Assembly: GCA_002862965.1 (NCBI GenBank)
Contig: PKCW01000211.1
Span: forward strand, 1-10,862
Length of the DNA stretch: 10,862 nucleotides
Direction of reading: 5' to 3'
Source: Pseudomonadota bacterium
GTDB lineage: Bacteria > Pseudomonadota > Gammaproteobacteria > UBA5335
Below are positions 8,464 through 10,862 of this stretch, piece after piece. The translations under genes were made by a program, and so were the position numbers. Below the pieces are notes generated by a model, which searched no databases, had not been told where the DNA came from, and was given only the letters and a program-made list of their open reading frames with translations. Numbering within the stretch: position 1 is the first letter of the stretch; each line of letters begins with the position of its first letter.

Positions 8464-8787
8464 TCAAGCCTCCTCGAGCGAGGACATCAGCGGGTGGTGG
8501 TGCTTGCGTGCATAATCATTGACCTGCGCGACCTTGGTTTCGGCAATCTGCGCCGGATAGACACCGCACACGGCCTTGCCCTGGGTGTGCACCTGCAGCA
8601 TCACGTGGGTCGCCATGTTGCGATCCATGCCGAAGAAGCGTTCCAGCACGTGCACGACGAATTCCATGGGCGTGAAGTCGTCGTTCAGCAGCACCACCTT
8701 GAACAGCGGCGGCGGCTTGAGCTTGGGCTTGGCCGTTTCGACCGTGGCCGAGGCGTCGCCATGGTCGGGCGGATCGGATTCCATCAT
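8464..8787 (-). CDS. clpS: ATP-dependent Clp protease adaptor ClpS
   Basis: Bacterial N-recognin: it binds proteins with N-terminal Leu, Phe, Tyr or Trp and delivers them to ClpA. The 107 residues have a Pro/Lys-rich flexible N-terminal extension (1-27) and the core fold. [21 protein letters not shown] (28-48) carries Asn35, Asp36, Asp37, Thr39 and Met41 of the N-degron pocket, and [13 protein letters not shown] holds His67, equivalent to E. coli His66. [13 protein letters not shown] follows. Two adjacent ATG codons (8787 and 8784) can start it. The closest Shine-Dalgarno, GGAG, is 13 bases before the first ATG, longer than ideal, so initiation may be modest. clpA follows on the same strand and aat is close by, so both the maker and the reader of the N-degron are in this window. 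Confidence 0.96.
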   Translation of the reverse strand: MMESDPPDHGDASATVETAKPKLKPPPLFKVVLLNDDFTPMEFVVHVLERFFGMDRNMATHVMLQVHTQGKAVCGVYPAQIAETKVAQVNDYARKHHHPLMSSLEEA

Positions 8788-8871
8788 ACGCGTAAATCGA
8801 CTCCGGAAATTCTCGGGCCCCGCAGGCGTAGCGGTCGCGCTTCCCGGCGGGCGTCGGCAGGGTACGGCCCT

Positions 8872-8900
8872 ATTGTGGCGGCGCCGATCGGGATTTTAAA
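8872..8900 (-). promoter_or_regulatory. Candidate promoter for clpS-clpA, with overlapping inverted repeat
   Basis: In the 164-base gap between lon and clpS, the minus strand reads TTTAAA (8900-8895), 17 bases, then CACAAT (8877-8872), each a four-of-six match to the sigma-70 boxes. The start point would be near 8865, giving a leader of about 78 bases. GCCGGTC (8907-8901) and GATCGGC (8889-8883) form a 7-bp inverted repeat with one G-T pair that encloses the -35 box. I found no sigma-32 (heat-shock) CCCCAT-type -10 in the gap. Sequence match only. Confidence 0.38.
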
Positions 8901-8951
8901 GACCGGCATGGCGGCTGCTCGGCGTGCTCCCGCTGGCCCGGCGAGCCGCTG

Positions 8952-10862
8952 TCACGACGCGCCCGTCAGGGCCTGTGCCAGCGCATCATCGACGCTCTCC
9001 AGCCAGGAAAATGCCATCTGCCGGCGCACCGTCTCGGGGATGTCCTCGAAGTCGCGGCGGTTGCGGGCGGGCAGCAACACATGGCCGATGCCGGCCCGAT
9101 GTGCGGCCAGTACCTTTTCCTTGATCCCGCCGACCGGCAGCACCAGCCCGCGCAGCGTGATTTCGCCGGTCATGGCGACATTCGCGTGCACCGTGCGGCC
9201 CAGGAAAAGCGAGGCGAGCGCCGTGAACAGCGCCACGCCCGCGCTGGGGCCGTCCTTCGGGATCGCGCCGGCCGGGACGTGCACATGGATGTCCTGTCCG
9301 TCGAAAGCCATGGGATCGAGGCCCAAGGTCGCTGCGCGCGCCTTCAGCAGGCTCAGCGCGGCCTGGGCGCTTTCCTTCATCACCTCGCCGAGTTGGCCGG
9401 TGAGGATCAGTCGGCCGCTGCCCGGCGCCCGGCTCGCTTCGACGAACAGGATTTCGCCGCCCACCGGCGTCCAGGCGAGGCCCGTGGCGACTCCCGGCAC
9501 GCCGGTCCGCAAGGCGACCTCGGGCTCGAAGCGCACCGGCCCGAGCATGGCGGGCAGGTCGGCGGCGTCGATCCGCTGGATCCCGGCTTCCCCCATCGCC
9601 ACCCTCAGCGCCGCATGGCGACACAGCTTGCCCAGCTCGCGTTCCAGGTTGCGACAGCCCGCCTCGCGGGTGTAGCCACCGATCACGGCCTCGATCGCCG
9701 CGTCGGTGACCTCGCACTGGGCCGCGCTCAGTCCTGCCGCCCGCCGCTGGCGATCGAGCAGGTAGCGCCGGGCGATCGCGAGCTTGTCTTCCTGGGTGTA
9801 GCCCGGCAGCTCGATCACCTCCATGCGATCGCGCAGCGGCGCCGGAATCTGGTCGAGCACGTTCGCCGTGGCAATGAACATCACCCGCGACAGGTCGAAC
9901 GGCACGCCGAGGTAGTTGTCGCGGAAAGTACCGTTCTGTTCCGGGTCCAGCACTTCCAGCAATGCCGCGGCGGGATCGCCCTGCACGCCGCTGCCCAGCT
10001 TGTCGATCTCGTCGAGCATCAGCACCGGATTGCGCGTGCCGGCCTTGCGCAGCGCCTGGATGATGGTGCCCGGCAAGGCACCGATATAGGTGCGCCGATG
10101 GCCGCGAATCTCGGCCTCGTCGTGCACGCCGCCCAGGCTGACCCGCTCGAAGGGGCGCGCCATGGCGCGGGCGATGCTCTGGCCCAGCGAGGTCTTGCCC
10201 ACGCCGGGCGGCCCGACGAAGCACAGGATGGGGCTCTTGCCCTCCGGATTGAGCTTGCGCACGGCGAGGTACTCGAGGATCCGCCGCTTGACCTTCTCGA
10301 GGTCGTAGTGATCGGCGTCCAGGATCGCCTGGGCCGCGGCGAGATCCAGATGCTCTTCGCTGAGGCGCGACCAGGGCAGCTCCACCATCCAGTCGAGATA
10401 GGTGCGCAGCAAGGCGTATTCGGCCGCCCCCTCCCCCATGCGCTCCAGGCGGCGCAGATCCTTGTTCACCGCGGCGAGGACCGGCTCCGGCATGCCGGCG
10501 GTGGCAATCGCCTCGCGCAGATCGCGCAGTTCGTCTTCGCGTTCCCGGCCTTCACCCAGTTCCTGCTGGATGCTGCGCATCTGCTCGCGCAGCAGCGCCT
10601 CGCGCTGGCGGTTGTCGATCTGTTCCTTGGTGCGCTCGCTGATCTGCCGGGTGAGGCGCATGACCTCCACGCGATGGGACAGATGCTCGAGCACGGCATC
10701 GACGCGCTGCTTGACGTCGATCTGTTCGAGCAGCGCCTGCTTCTGGGCCGGCTTCAAGTCGAGATAGCCGGCCACCAGATCGGCGAGCGACCCGACCGAT
10801 TCCATGCCCTGCACGGCATTGACCAGTTCGGTCGGCGTCTGCGGCAGGAGCGCCAAGGCCTC
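8952..10862 (-). CDS. lon: ATP-dependent Lon protease (partial, N-terminus off window)
   Basis: Cytosolic AAA+ serine protease that degrades damaged and regulatory proteins. The frame enters from the right edge as Glu-Ala-Leu-Ala-Leu-Leu; 636 residues are visible, and about 150-170 of the N-terminal substrate-binding domain are missing. Counting from the first visible residue: a helical region with RQREALLREQMRSIQQELGE (85-104), WMVELPWS (158-165), Walker A GPPGVGKT (217-224), VRKLNPEGKSP just before it, Walker B VLMLDEIDK (280-288), and the arginine/sensor region up to about 410. The protease domain has the catalytic Ser540 in PKDGPSAG and Lys583 in GGIKEKVLAA, 43 residues apart as in E. coli Lon (679/722). 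All key residues are intact. Stretches such as FRDNYLGVPFDLSRVMFIATAN and PAPLRDRMEVIELPGYT are unlike E. coli housekeeping Lon and recall the second Lon type of Pseudomonas and rhizobia; this subfamily call is from memory. clpS follows after 164 bases. Confidence 0.95.
   Translation of the reverse strand, partial: EALALLPQTPTELVNAVQGMESVGSLADLVAGYLDLKPAQKQALLEQIDVKQRVDAVLEHLSHRVEVMRLTRQISERTKEQIDNRQREALLREQMRSIQQELGEGREREDELRDLREAIATAGMPEPVLAAVNKDLRRLERMGEGAAEYALLRTYLDWMVELPWSRLSEEHLDLAAAQAILDADHYDLEKVKRRILEYLAVRKLNPEGKSPILCFVGPPGVGKTSLGQSIARAMARPFERVSLGGVHDEAEIRGHRRTYIGALPGTIIQALRKAGTRNPVLMLDEIDKLGSGVQGDPAAALLEVLDPEQNGTFRDNYLGVPFDLSRVMFIATANVLDQIPAPLRDRMEVIELPGYTQEDKLAIARRYLLDRQRRAAGLSAAQCEVTDAAIEAVIGGYTREAGCRNLERELGKLCRHAALRVAMGEAGIQRIDAADLPAMLGPVRFEPEVALRTGVPGVATGLAWTPVGGEILFVEASRAPGSGRLILTGQLGEVMKESAQAALSLLKARAATLGLDPMAFDGQDIHVHVPAGAIPKDGPSAGVALFTALASLFLGRTVHANVAMTGEITLRGLVLPVGGIKEKVLAAHRAGIGHVLLPARNRRDFEDIPETVRRQMAFSWLESVDDALAQALTGAS

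Noticed and set aside
8381..8467. N-terminal extension of clpA to 8467
   Set aside because: [14 protein letters not shown] at 8380 is the canonical ClpA start and has a Shine-Dalgarno. The extension would cover the hairpin and reach the clpS stop.
8908..8951. Possible intrinsic terminator after lon
   Set aside because: GCTCG/CGAGC arms exist, but the loop is long and no T-run follows, so I do not call it.
8788..8951. Sigma-32 heat-shock promoter upstream of clpS
   Set aside because: No CTTGAAA/CCCCAT-like pair is visible; only a modest sigma-70-like pair.
8494..9675. 393-codon plus-strand open frame opposite clpS and lon
   Set aside because: Low-complexity Ala/Arg/Ser translation, antisense to two well-conserved genes; a shadow frame.

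Overview
The window is an ordinary chromosomal stretch from a GC-rich gammaproteobacterium. This is judged from gene content and order: lolA, ftsK, aat, infA, clpA and clpS lie together, as they do around the ftsK/infA/clpA region of Pseudomonas and relatives. I cannot name the genus. Nine protein-coding genes fill almost all of the sequence. The longest gap without a gene is 164 bases. I see no tRNA, rRNA, CRISPR array, insertion sequence or prophage gene.

Left block (minus strand, transcribed right to left): alanine dehydrogenase (ald, 3864-2803), DNA translocase ftsK (2772-460, TTG start) and the start of lolA (429-1, running off the left edge). The gaps of 30 bases suggest one transcription unit. 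Middle block (plus strand): a COG3146/FemAB-like GNAT N-acyltransferase (3946-5091), aat (5088-5846, ATGA overlap) and infA (5898-6116). ald and the acyltransferase diverge from an 81-base intergenic region. Right block (minus strand): lon (8952-10862, N-terminal part outside the window), clpS (8787-8464) and clpA (8380-6113). infA and clpA converge so tightly that their stop codons overlap in the four bases TTAG.

The functional theme of the middle and right parts is protein turnover by the N-degron route. Aat adds Leu/Phe to protein N-termini, ClpS recognises such N-termini and ClpA unfolds the substrates for ClpP (not in the window). Lon, a second independent AAA+ protease, sits just upstream. 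The left part serves division and envelope work: FtsK for chromosome segregation at the septum, LolA for lipoprotein transport. Compared with the Pseudomonas arrangement as I remember it, ald occupies the trxB position, the GNAT gene occupies the bpt (ate) position, and lon lies where cspD/icd would be.

I found no previously undescribed system. The most useful second-look items are the lon position and type, the infA/clpA stop overlap, a perfect 8-bp hairpin between clpS and clpA, an inverted repeat over the candidate clpS promoter, and a 9-mer that I found in three separate intergenic gaps. Very long open frames opposite ftsK, ald, clpA and lon are shadows of GC-rich coding sequence and are not annotated as genes.
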